From: Mycobacterium sp. 1164966.3
GTDB lineage: Bacteria > Actinomycetota > Actinomycetes > Mycobacteriales > Mycobacteriaceae
Direction: 5' to 3'
NCBI RefSeq assembly: GCF_001665395.1
Contig: NZ_LZSG01000047.1
Location: 1 to 64,000, forward strand
DNA length: 64,000 bases
Below the pieces are notes generated by a model. It saw only the letters and a program-made list of their open reading frames with translations. It made no database searches and was not told the DNA's origin. Made by a program: the position numbers and the translations under genes. Shown here piece after piece: positions 27,701 to 34,717 of this stretch (position 1 is its first letter; each line of letters starts with the position of its first letter).

Positions 27701-28270
27701 CATGCCGTCGCTGCCGTCGTCGGCGGCGGTGCACCAAAACTGGTTGCCGCCATCGCAGGCGATCCGCAGGAGGTCGGCGATGTCAGCGCGGCAGTCGCAG
27801 ATCTGCTGCCCGGCTACATGGTTCCCACCCGAACCGTGTTCTTCCCACAGATTCCGTTGACCCCGAACGGCAAACTGGACCGTCGCGCCGTGGCCGCGCT
27901 GCTGGAGCCCGGCGGCAAAGCCTTGGACGAACACGGCGGTGCCCCACGCAACGATGTGGAAGCCGCCCTGGCGGAAGTCGTCACCGAGGTGCTGGGGCGG
28001 CCGAATCCGCTTGGTGTACACGATGATTTCTTCGCGCTGGGCGGTGATTCGGTGCTGGCCACCTCGGTCATCGCACGGGTACGCGACTGGCTGGAAATCG
28101 ACCACGCGGTGGTCGCTGACCTGTTCGCAACGCGGACCGTTGCGGCATTCGCCGAACGTCTGCAAAACCGGGAAGCCCAGCGGGGCACGCCGGAACGGCT
28201 CGCCGTCATCGCGCGCCACTACCTTGATGTCGCCGCGTTGACCGACGAAGAGGTTCTCGCCGAAGGCTAG
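24743..28270 (+). CDS. mbtB: phenyloxazoline synthase MbtB lacking a thioesterase domain (ArCP-Cy-A-T)
   Basis: A 1175-residue synthetase that accepts salicylate from MbtA, couples it to serine or threonine and cyclises to a phenyloxazoline. Visible are an aryl carrier domain (LGLNSIRM, Ser47), a cyclisation domain with the diagnostic DxxxxDxxS motif (DMLAGDAMS) in place of HHxxxDG, an adenylation domain (YVIFTSGSTGVPKG, YKTGDVARY, LTPNGKLDRRAV) and a carrier domain (LGGDSVL, Ser1103). It stops 72 residues after that serine. M. tuberculosis MbtB is about 1414 residues because of an added thioesterase domain; here that domain is absent. The ATG at 24743 follows an AGGAAGGA site. It is last in its operon, unlike the M. 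tuberculosis order. Confidence 0.93.
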   Translation: MEPLKQQPQSRRQISRDEVRATVAAQLGCSAAQVADHDDLIQLGLNSIRMMALAGEWRKHGATITFAELAASPTVESWHGLLCTGEAHELLSATDPVEAVQSDREAVAEEDPFPLATMQHAYWIGRSDEQELGGVAAHLYVEFDGGDLDPDRMNRAIADLVAAHPMLRTRFLPDGTQQTMPQPGRPVFAVADLRGQNSATVESALAELRDRKTHQCLAIEDAQVIDITLSRYDDGSGAIRSRLHLDIDMLAGDAMSYRVLVSDLADLYRGATLPTPGYSYRRYRTEHAEDVAARQRDRDWWRRRLAEMPGAPELPTVSVGERRAPHRTVRYDHWLTPEARQSLVAGAHRRGVTPAMALAAVFADTIGGWSTQSRFLINVPLFHRDSVHPDIDRVVGDFTSSIMLEVDVTENVSVVDRARAIQRSMYESGSHAAYSGLEVLRDLGRHRAEPVLAPVVFTSALDLGELFADNVIQTFGEPVWIISQGPQVLLDAQLTELRGGLLVNWDVRESAFPPGVIDAMFASFTEAVDRLAQGDAGWEAEAVVRLPVAQAAVRAAVNATDGPVSGRCLHQGFFEHATADPDAPAVVSDTGDVEVWSYRELAQRALAVAGALHANGVRTGDAVAVQLPKGRDQVVAVLGVLAAGATYVPIGFDQPEGRRAKILQTAEIVAALTIEAKTCEFGGSCISIDAARDYPEPLPEPIFPDTGEIAYVIFTSGSTGVPKGVDVPHSAAMNTIDAVNEWFAVGNTDRVLALSALEFDASVYDIFGMFSAGGALVAVDAQQKADPTTWVELLRRHRVSILNCVPSMLDMILELGGDRLGNSLRAVTLGGDWVGADLARRLARQAPGCRFAGLGGATETAIHNTICEVGEPPAHWATVPFGVPLRNVRCRVVSPSGRDCLDWVPGEFWVGGANVAAGYRNDPQRTAQRFVERDGIRWYKTGDVARYWPDGTIEFLGRADNQVQIRGYRVELGEVESALRTVRGVRHAVAAVVGGGAPKLVAAIAGDPQEVGDVSAAVADLLPGYMVPTRTVFFPQIPLTPNGKLDRRAVAALLEPGGKALDEHGGAPRNDVEAALAEVVTEVLGRPNPLGVHDDFFALGGDSVLATSVIARVRDWLEIDHAVVADLFATRTVAAFAERLQNREAQRGTPERLAVIARHYLDVAALTDEEVLAEG

Positions 28271-29638
28271 TCAGCCGGCGGCGGGGGAGCCGAGGATGAT
28301 GCTGCCGACGCTGCATTCCTGTCGTTCGTCGACGCCGGTGGCCGCAACGAATGCCGCGGTGTCGCCGAATCCCTGCGCGCAGGCGCCCAGACCCATCGCG
28401 GTGGCGGCCAGGTAGATGGTCTGCATCAGCACGCCGACATCCTTGAGAATGGTGGCGTAGCCGATCTGTTCGTACGTCCACAGGATGCGTCCGCTGCGTG
28501 CGGCCATGACCACCAGCACCTGCGGTTCGGCACCTCCGGTCAACGTCGCCGCGGCCGGCTTGATCAACTGGGACACGGCGCGCGAATCCGCGGCGGCCAC
28601 CGGGCGCAGCACGTGATCGAACGAATCGTAGTGGTACATACCAGGTTTGAGCCCAGCCACATTGCGCACCACCGGATAGAGCTCGAGTTCATAGATGCCG
28701 CCGCCGGAAGGGTAGGGGCGAGACAGAAGTTGCTCGCCCGGACCGGCCGACTGGGTCGTGCGGGTCCGCGCTGTGCGATACAGCAACTCGGCGAGCTGGT
28801 CGATGCTGATCGGGTGCGCGTCGTCAAATGTTCTTGTCGAAACCCGATCTTCGAGAACCGCGGTCAACGTCGGGTCTTGGCTTCGTTTGGCCGCCATATC
28901 GGGGACAGGCAGTGCGATCGGTGTACCTGGGTAGTCCGGCCGGCGCGCGGGTGGCTGCGGAAAACGGCCCTTGGCCCACTTCGTCGGTCCGAAATGTTCC
29001 CATGTGACGGTGCGTTCACCGAGCGTGCTGCGACGGTGAAACCACAGATCTGGTGCGCTCCAGCTGAGGGCCTCGAAGCTGTCTTCGTCGGCGGGCCGGA
29101 CCAGGATTCCGCTCCACCGCAGATCCTCGATGAACTGTGCAGTGACGGCGTCGGGACATCCGGCGGTCGGAGCGTCGAGCAGCACGAGCAGTTGTGGGTC
29201 ATGGATCCGCACGTCGCACCAGGCCAGTGGATGTTCGATCACAAAACCCTCGGAATCACGATGTAGCACAGCGAATTTCGATATCGCGAGGGCGTCCGAC
29301 ATCCGGTCCGGGCGGGGCGGGGGACGGCCGAAGGGCAGGATCGTGTACCGATCCTTCGCGTCCTCGCGGACGGTGAGAGTCAGCCATCCGCCGCCGACGA
29401 GTTGATCGATGAGTCCGGCGACATCGCCGGCTGCCGGTTGGCCGCTCCCAGCCAGGTCGGTGACCGTTGCCGGCCCCACGTTCAGCGCCTTGAGCGCCCG
29501 CAGCTGGGCCGCCGCCAACCGGGTCAGCTTCTCGTTGCGCGGAGGGTTCAGCAGTACGGCGCCGGCGGGGGTGGTGAGACAGGTGACGCCGGAACGGAAG
29601 ACAAATTTCGTCTCGACGGGATATCTGCTGGCGGGCAA
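28271..29638 (-). CDS. SagB/ThcOx-type FMN dehydrogenase, candidate azoline oxidase
   Basis: A protein of about 455 residues. The first 200 or so look like a winged-helix/PqqD-like accessory part; the C-terminal half is a nitroreductase-fold SagB-type domain (SRTFDDAHPISIDQLAELLY, then SRPYPSGGGIYELELYPVV and GLKPGMYHYDSFDHVL). Relatives oxidise thiazolines or oxazolines to azoles using FMN in RiPP pathways (SagB, McbC, ThcOx) and, as Ox domains, in some NRPS lines. Its stop abuts the mbtB stop, tail to tail. MbtB makes an oxazoline, so oxazole formation is a plausible but unproven role. The start is uncertain: I choose TTG 29638 with GGAGAGG 7 bases upstream; the frame is open to 29755. No iron box is visible upstream. 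Confidence 0.8.
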   Translation of the reverse strand: MPASRYPVETKFVFRSGVTCLTTPAGAVLLNPPRNEKLTRLAAAQLRALKALNVGPATVTDLAGSGQPAAGDVAGLIDQLVGGGWLTLTVREDAKDRYTILPFGRPPPRPDRMSDALAISKFAVLHRDSEGFVIEHPLAWCDVRIHDPQLLVLLDAPTAGCPDAVTAQFIEDLRWSGILVRPADEDSFEALSWSAPDLWFHRRSTLGERTVTWEHFGPTKWAKGRFPQPPARRPDYPGTPIALPVPDMAAKRSQDPTLTAVLEDRVSTRTFDDAHPISIDQLAELLYRTARTRTTQSAGPGEQLLSRPYPSGGGIYELELYPVVRNVAGLKPGMYHYDSFDHVLRPVAAADSRAVSQLIKPAAATLTGGAEPQVLVVMAARSGRILWTYEQIGYATILKDVGVLMQTIYLAATAMGLGACAQGFGDTAAFVAATGVDERQECSVGSIILGSPAAG

Positions 29639-29855
29639 CCGCAACCCTCTCCATGTGCCATGCGCCCGGCAACAACGCAAATCCGGTAAGCCGATGCGAG
29701 GAATTTTAATCTGCCCGAGGAATGGGTCACAGCCGCGCCGGGAGTGACGTTGCAATAGCGCAACCCGTCGGTACTAGGAAACAACGGTTACACAGTGCAC
29801 AATTGCACCTCGGAACACAGGGACGTTCTGACCTAATCGAAGGGGGAACCCGACC

Positions 29856-30365
29856 GTGAACACGATGAAATCGATCGCCACCGGAATGGCGGCCATAGGG
29901 GCTGTCGGAGCCGCCGCCATCGGCGTGACTGCCGTCGGATTCGTTCCGGCCAGCCCGGCTCAGGTGCACTTGGCCGCGTTCGGCGCGCCACTCCCGCAGG
30001 ACCCGCCGCCGCCGGGACAACTGCCGACGCCTGACCAACTGGCTGCGCTGTGCACCCAGGTCACCGATCCCGGTGTGTCCTACACGACCAAACAGAACCT
30101 GGTCGAAAACGGCATCAGCCCAGGCGAGGGCCACACGGCCGACCACGACCTGAGGAAGGCATACCGGGATGGAAAGTTCCCGGAGACCTTCAACGTGACG
30201 AACATTGCGCCGGCTGGTCCCAACGAGGCCCAGGCCGATGTGGCCATCTCCGGTCCGAAGTTCGCCGGGCCAGTCTCCAAGCACCTCGTGTTCATCGATC
30301 AGGGTGGCAACTGGATCCTGCAGCACGACTCCGCGCTGGCTCTGCTGCAGGCAGCGACCAGCTAA
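29856..30365 (+). CDS. cfp2: secreted antigen Cfp2/MTB12 homologue
   Basis: A 169-residue exported protein with a Sec signal peptide (about residues 4-35, ending near SPAQV) followed by FGAPLPQDPPPPGQLPTPDQL and a compact domain (TADHDLRKA, FNVTNIAPAG, ADVAISGPKF, LVFIDQGGNWIL). This matches the low-molecular-weight culture filtrate antigen CFP2/MTB12 (Rv2376c) in length and layout; its biochemical role is unknown. The GTG at 29856 follows an AAGGGGGA site. As in M. tuberculosis it lies between the mbt genes and hrcA, but a sigma factor operon now separates it from hrcA. Its stop overlaps the sigma factor stop tail to tail. Confidence 0.85.
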   Translation: MNTMKSIATGMAAIGAVGAAAIGVTAVGFVPASPAQVHLAAFGAPLPQDPPPPGQLPTPDQLAALCTQVTDPGVSYTTKQNLVENGISPGEGHTADHDLRKAYRDGKFPETFNVTNIAPAGPNEAQADVAISGPKFAGPVSKHLVFIDQGGNWILQHDSALALLQAATS

Positions 30366-31264
30366 CCGGTTACTGCGCTCAAGTCGATCCGCGCCAAGCG
30401 CTGCGGATCGGCCAGCACGTCGATTGCCGTGATCCGGCCGTCGCGCACCACGAATCCCATGATCGCGGTCGCCTGACCGGCCACCAAGATGACCGCGCCG
30501 GCGGTGCCGTTGATCGTGGCGGCGCGCACCTCGCGGTCAGGCCCGCCGTAACTGCGCGCCAGTTTGGCGACCGTGGCCGCACCGTCGGCATGGAAGACCT
30601 CGGCAGGCGGCCCGAAGTCGCCACGCAACACCACGCCGGGATCCAGCACCGCCACCAGCCGGTCGAAGTCGCCCGCCCGGCCGGCCGCGAAGAACGCGTC
30701 GACGACCTCGCGCTGGGTGGCGATGTCGCCGTCGGGCATCGGATCCGTCTGCTCGATGCGCCGCCGCGCGCGGCTGGCCAGCTTGCGGGTGGCCTCCGGT
30801 GACCGGTCGATGATGGGCGCGATCTGGTCGAACGGGACCGTGAACACGTCGTGCAACACGAATGCCAGCCGTTCGCTCGGCGACAACGTTTCCAACACCA
30901 CGAAAAGCGCCATGCCCACCGCGTCGGCCAGCATCGCGCGGTGTTCGGGGTCGAATTCGCCTTCGGCGTCCACAATCGGGTCCGGCAGATGGGCGGCCAA
31001 TTGCTCCGGACCGCGGTTGCGGCGCTCGCGCAATGTATTCAGGCAGATGCGGGCGACCACGGTGGTCAGCCAGGCGTCGAGGTTGTCGATCTTGTCGACC
31101 CCCTCGTCCTCGGAAGTACGACTCAGCCGCAGCCACGCTTCCTGCACCGCGTCCTCGGCGTCGTCGATCGAGCCCAGCATCCGGTAGGCGATGGCCCCCA
31201 GCTGCGGCCGGGCGGCCTGGAATCGCGCCGTCAGCGCTGCGGGCGAGGTCTTGCCGATGGTCAT
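30362..31264 (-). CDS. ECF41-type sigma factor with SnoaL-like C-terminal extension
   Basis: A 300-residue extracytoplasmic-function sigma factor. Region 2 (about residues 8-75, AYRMLGSIDDAEDAVQEAWL) and region 4 (about 118-172, LSPSERLAFVLHDVF and SPEATRKLASRARRRI) are followed by a SnoaL/NTF2-like domain of about 110 residues. ECF41 hallmarks are present in variant form: a linker AHLPDP (consensus WLPxP) and a C-terminal ADPQRL (consensus NPDKL). ECF41 factors use this extension instead of a separate anti-sigma factor; M. tuberculosis SigJ has a similar layout. The ATG at 31264 overlaps the upstream gene's stop (ATGA). Confidence 0.88.
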   Translation of the reverse strand: MTIGKTSPAALTARFQAARPQLGAIAYRMLGSIDDAEDAVQEAWLRLSRTSEDEGVDKIDNLDAWLTTVVARICLNTLRERRNRGPEQLAAHLPDPIVDAEGEFDPEHRAMLADAVGMALFVVLETLSPSERLAFVLHDVFTVPFDQIAPIIDRSPEATRKLASRARRRIEQTDPMPDGDIATQREVVDAFFAAGRAGDFDRLVAVLDPGVVLRGDFGPPAEVFHADGAATVAKLARSYGGPDREVRAATINGTAGAVILVAGQATAIMGFVVRDGRITAIDVLADPQRLARIDLSAVTG

Positions 31265-31866
31265 GCCCGGCCGGTGTCGGGCAGTGCGCACACCCTGCCC
31301 TCGGAAAAGCCGGACGACCCGATGCCGAGCGCCACGTTGAAGCGGCCGCGAAGGTTGCCCAGCGTGATCACGTGGGTCAGTCCCACCAGCGCAGGGGTGT
31401 CGAAGTGCTTCCGCAGCGCGTCGAAAAGCTCGTCGGTCACCTCTACCGGGGTGCGGCTGACCGCGGTGGCGTATTCCAGAATCAGCTTGTCGATGTCAGA
31501 GAAACAGGCGGCGTTGCGGTAATCAGTCATCGCCAGCAGCTCGTCGTCGGTGATTCCCCAGGAGCGGGCGATTTGCGAACCGAGGTCGATGCAGTATTCG
31601 CAGCGCACCACCATGGCCGACTTCAGCTCGGCCAGCGCGCGGTGGCGCGGACTGAGCACATTCAGCTTCGACTCCGCCTGTTCCAGCCTGCCGTAGGCGT
31701 TGAGCAGGCGGGGAATGTGGGCGTACATCCGCAGTGGTTCGAGCATTTCGCGGTTATCCAGGTCTTTGAGTCCAGCCATCTTCGCCAGTTTCCGCTTGGT
31801 GAAGCAGAAGGCGATCTTGGCGCTCAGGCCGGCGTCGCGGTCCGAGACTCCGTCGAGTCGGGGCAT
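31261..31866 (-). CDS. carboxymuconolactone decarboxylase/AhpD-family protein, ECF41 partner
   Basis: A 201-residue AhpD-like protein. The key motif is CEYCIDLGSQIAR, a CxxC pair followed by an Asp at the usual His position, inside an all-helical fold. Such COE proteins (carboxymuconolactone decarboxylase, oxidoreductase or epimerase) are the usual gene neighbours and likely only target of ECF41 sigma factors; the substrate is unknown. The ATG at 31866 has a perfect GGAGG site. It is first in a two-gene operon with the sigma factor and is preceded by a matching ECF41 promoter at 31909-31935. Confidence 0.87.
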   Translation of the reverse strand: MPRLDGVSDRDAGLSAKIAFCFTKRKLAKMAGLKDLDNREMLEPLRMYAHIPRLLNAYGRLEQAESKLNVLSPRHRALAELKSAMVVRCEYCIDLGSQIARSWGITDDELLAMTDYRNAACFSDIDKLILEYATAVSRTPVEVTDELFDALRKHFDTPALVGLTHVITLGNLRGRFNVALGIGSSGFSEGRVCALPDTGRA

Positions 31867-31908
31867 GAGGTCCTCCGGGAAGTCGGGCTTTTTGGGTGCT
31901 ATTAAGTC

Positions 31909-31935
31909 GACACCCGGCGGCGCCCAAATGTGACC
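31909..31935 (-). promoter_or_regulatory. ECF41-type promoter
   Basis: Reading leftwards, GGTCACA (31929-31935), then exactly 16 bases, then TGTC (31909-31912) lies 42 bases before the AhpD-like gene. The published ECF41 consensus is TGTCACA-N16-CGTC; this differs by one base in each element. It implies that the sigma factor drives its own operon. Confidence 0.7.
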
Positions 31936-31944
31936 GGCGCAGGT

Positions 31945-32259
31945 TCAGGTCTGCTGACCCAACGGAAGGTCCATGTCGAACACCCGGGCATGTAGCACGG
32001 TGCGATTGCGCAGCGCCGCCCGCACGGCCCGGTGCAGGCCGTCCTCGAGGTACGTGATGCCCCGCCAGCGCACCGCGTGCGGGAACAGGTCGCCGTAGAA
32101 GGTGGAGTCTTCGGAAAGCAGCCGATCCAGGGCAAGCACCGTCGTGGTGGTCACCAATTCGTCGAGTCGGATCTGCTGTGGCGGAATCTGCGCCCAGTCT
32201 CGGTAGGACAGCCCATGCTCGGGGTACGGCTTGCCCTCCCGCACGCCCTTGAAGATCAT
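31945..32259 (-). CDS. conserved mycobacterial hypothetical protein (Rv2375-like)
   Basis: A protein of about 104 residues, probably cytoplasmic, with no signal peptide or membrane segment. It corresponds by position and size to Rv2375 of M. tuberculosis, which also lies divergent from hrcA. Recognisable parts are a proline-containing N-terminus, a helix LDELVTTTTVLALDRLL and a C-terminal HRAVRAALRNRTVLHARVF. No catalytic motif is visible and I do not assign a function. The ATG at 32259 gives the expected length; a GTG at 32310 would add 17 residues but lies inside a palindrome. Confidence 0.65.
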   Translation of the reverse strand: MIFKGVREGKPYPEHGLSYRDWAQIPPQQIRLDELVTTTTVLALDRLLSEDSTFYGDLFPHAVRWRGITYLEDGLHRAVRAALRNRTVLHARVFDMDLPLGQQT

Positions 32260-32290
32260 TCGCGGATCGTAGCCGTAAACCGGCGCTCCG

Positions 32291-32350
32291 GCGAACAGAC
32301 ACAAGAGCACCCGACGCGCCTATGCTTCGGGTGCATTTGCGTCTGTTCGC
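32291..32350. repeat. palindrome between divergent genes upstream of hrcA
   Basis: Two 22-base arms (32291-32312 and 32329-32350) pair at 19 positions around a 16-base loop. The outer sequence GCGAACAGAC(A/G)CAA resembles the terminator-like palindromes at 51235 and 9123. Here the flanking genes diverge, so a simple terminator role does not fit. Confidence 0.6.
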
Positions 32351-32441
32351 GCTGCCTGTGGTGAGGTCGTATCCTTTCCGGACCGTAAAATGGAGCGGAT
32401 CTAACAGATGTCTCCAACTGGTCGACGAAGGGGAGGAGCCG

Positions 32442-33473
32442 ATGGGTAGCGCGGACGACCGTCGCTTTGAGGTGCTGCGCGCGATCGTCGCCGACTTCGT
32501 CGCCACCAAGGAACCGATCGGCTCGAAAACGCTGGTTGAGCGCCACAACCTCGGCGTGTCCAGCGCCACCATCCGCAACGACATGGCCGTGCTGGAGGCC
32601 GAGGGATACATCACTCAGCCGCACACCAGCTCGGGGCGGGTGCCTACCGAGAAGGGCTATCGCGAATTCGTCGATCGGCTCGAAGACGTCAAGCCGCTGT
32701 CGTCGGCTGAGCGACGTGCGATACAGGGCTTTCTCGAATCCGGTGTCGACCTCGACGACGTGCTGCGCCGCGCAGTCCGGCTGCTCGCCCAATTGACCCG
32801 TCAGGTGGCCGTTGTCCAGTACCCGACGTTGTCCACGTCCACCGTCCGCCACCTGGAAGTGATCGCGCTGACGCCGGCCCGGCTGCTGATGGTGGTCATC
32901 ACCGATTCCGGCCGGGTGGACCAGCGCATCGTGGAACTGGGTGACGTCATCGACGACCACCAGCTCTCGCAGCTGCGGGAAATGCTCTGCCAGGCCCTGG
33001 ACGGCAAGAAGCTCTCGGCGGCATCGGTCGCCGTCGCCGATCTTGCGGCGCAGCTGCACGGGGCCGGCGGGTTGGGCGACGCCGTCGGGCGTGCGGCCAC
33101 AGTTTTGCTGGAGTCGCTGGTAGAGCACACCGAAGAACGCCTCGTGATGGGCGGCACCGCCAACCTGACCCGCAACGCCGCCGACTTCGGTGGCTCCTTG
33201 CGGTCGATCCTGGAAGCGCTCGAGGAACAGGTGGTGGTGCTGCGGCTGCTGGCGGCCCAGCAAGAGGCCGGCAAGGTCACCGTCCGCATCGGTCATGAGA
33301 CGGCGGTCGAGCAGATGGCGGGCACCTCGATGGTGACCACCGCGTACGGAACGTCCGACACCGTGTACGGCGGCATGGGTGTGCTGGGTCCCACCCGGAT
33401 GGATTATCCGGGAACTATTGCCAGCGTTGCTGCGGTTGCTCTTTATATTGGCGAAGTCCTGGGTGCCCGATGA
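32442..33473 (+). CDS. hrcA: heat-inducible transcription repressor HrcA
   Basis: A 343-residue repressor of chaperone genes that binds CIRCE elements. The N-terminal winged helix is clear (FEVLRAIVADFVATKEPIGS, then SSATIRNDMAVLEAEGYI and HTSSGRVPTEKGYREFVD), followed by the GAF-like regulatory domain and a conserved C-terminal GPTRMDYPGTIASVA. Length equals that of M. tuberculosis HrcA. The ATG at 32442 has a strong GGGGAGGAG site; the frame is open upstream to 32322 but without support. It is followed by dnaJ2 after 73 bases, the usual mycobacterial pair. I see no CIRCE sequence in the upstream 100 bases. Confidence 0.95.
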   Translation: MGSADDRRFEVLRAIVADFVATKEPIGSKTLVERHNLGVSSATIRNDMAVLEAEGYITQPHTSSGRVPTEKGYREFVDRLEDVKPLSSAERRAIQGFLESGVDLDDVLRRAVRLLAQLTRQVAVVQYPTLSTSTVRHLEVIALTPARLLMVVITDSGRVDQRIVELGDVIDDHQLSQLREMLCQALDGKKLSAASVAVADLAAQLHGAGGLGDAVGRAATVLLESLVEHTEERLVMGGTANLTRNAADFGGSLRSILEALEEQVVVLRLLAAQQEAGKVTVRIGHETAVEQMAGTSMVTTAYGTSDTVYGGMGVLGPTRMDYPGTIASVAAVALYIGEVLGAR

Positions 33474-33546
33474 TTGTGCATCCGGTGCAGATTTGTGGAC
33501 GGCCGCGTAACGCGCGGCATCAGAACCCCGCATAGGAGAATCAGGC

Positions 33547-34695
33547 GTGGCACGCGACTACTACGGGCTGCTCGGCGTGAGCAGGAACGCTACCGACGCC
33601 GAGATCAAGCGCGCCTATCGCAAGCTGGCGCGTGAACTGCATCCCGACATCAACCCCGACGAGGCTGCGCAGGCGAAATTCAAGGAAATCAGCGCCGCCT
33701 ACGAGGTGCTGAGTGACCCGGAGAAACGCCGGATCGTCGACCTGGGCGGTGATCCGCTGGAAAGCGCCGGCGCGACGGCCGGAGGGTTCGGCGGGTTCGG
33801 TGGCCTGGGCGACGTTTTCGAGGCCTTCTTCGGAGGCGGTTTCGGCGGGGGTTCGGCATCCCGGGGTCCAATCGGCCGGGTTCGGCCCGGTTCGGACTCG
33901 CTGCTGCGGATGCGGCTCGATCTCGAGGAATGCGCGACCGGTGTCACCAAGCAGGTCACCGTGGACACCGCGGTGTTGTGCGACCGGTGCCAGGGCAAGG
34001 GCACCAACGGCGACTCCGCACCGATACCCTGCGACACCTGTGGGGGTCGCGGAGAGGTGCAGACCGTGCAGCGGTCGCTGCTCGGCCAGGTGATGACGTC
34101 GCGCCCCTGCCCCACCTGCCGCGGTGTCGGCGTGGTGATCCCCGACCCATGCCACCAATGCGTCGGCGACGGCCGGGTGCGGGCCCGCCGGGAGATCAGC
34201 GTCAAGATCCCCGCCGGTGTCGGCGACGGGATGCGGGTGCGGCTCGCCGCGCAGGGCGAAGTCGGGCCCGGCGGCGGACCGGCGGGTGACCTGTATGTCG
34301 AGGTCCACGAGCAACCCCACGACATCTTCGTGCGCGACGGCAACGACCTGCATTGCACGGTGTCGGTCCCGATGGTCGACGCCGCGCTGGGCGTCACGAT
34401 AACTGTGGACGCCATCCTGGACGGTATGAGCGAGATCACGATTCCGCCTGGCACCCAACCGGGTTCGGTCATCACGCTGCGGGGCCACGGCATGCCGTTG
34501 CTGCGTTCCACCGCGCGGGGCGACTTGCACGTCCACGTCGAGGTGGTGGTTCCCACCCGGCTGGACCACCATGACGCCGAACTGCTGCGCGTGCTGAAGA
34601 GCCGGCGCAGCCGCGACGTGGCCGAGGTTCGCTCCACCCACAACGGCAGCGGCGGACTGTTCAGCCGGCTACGCGAGACCTTCACCGGGCGCTAG
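33547..34695 (+). CDS. dnaJ2: chaperone DnaJ2
   Basis: A 382-residue type I J-domain co-chaperone that stimulates the DnaK ATPase. It has a J domain (residues 3-68, HPDIN motif), a Gly/Phe-rich linker (about 77-112) and four zinc-binding CxxCxGxG repeats (CDRCQGKG, CDTCGGRG, CPTCRGVG, CHQCVGDG, the last slightly altered), then the client-binding C-terminal domains. The start is a GTG at 33547 with an AGGAGA site. Co-location with hrcA suggests heat-stress control. Confidence 0.95.
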   Translation: MARDYYGLLGVSRNATDAEIKRAYRKLARELHPDINPDEAAQAKFKEISAAYEVLSDPEKRRIVDLGGDPLESAGATAGGFGGFGGLGDVFEAFFGGGFGGGSASRGPIGRVRPGSDSLLRMRLDLEECATGVTKQVTVDTAVLCDRCQGKGTNGDSAPIPCDTCGGRGEVQTVQRSLLGQVMTSRPCPTCRGVGVVIPDPCHQCVGDGRVRARREISVKIPAGVGDGMRVRLAAQGEVGPGGGPAGDLYVEVHEQPHDIFVRDGNDLHCTVSVPMVDAALGVTITVDAILDGMSEITIPPGTQPGSVITLRGHGMPLLRSTARGDLHVHVEVVVPTRLDHHDAELLRVLKSRRSRDVAEVRSTHNGSGGLFSRLRETFTGR

Positions 34696-34717
34696 TTACG
34701 GCTTCGGAGCCGCGCTC

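Noticed and set aside
32351..32441. Search for a CIRCE element upstream of hrcA
   Set aside because: No TTAGCACTC-N9-GAGTGCTAA-like repeat is visible.
32256..33533. Open frame of 425 codons on the minus strand
   Set aside because: Opposite hrcA; no ribosome site or recognisable product.
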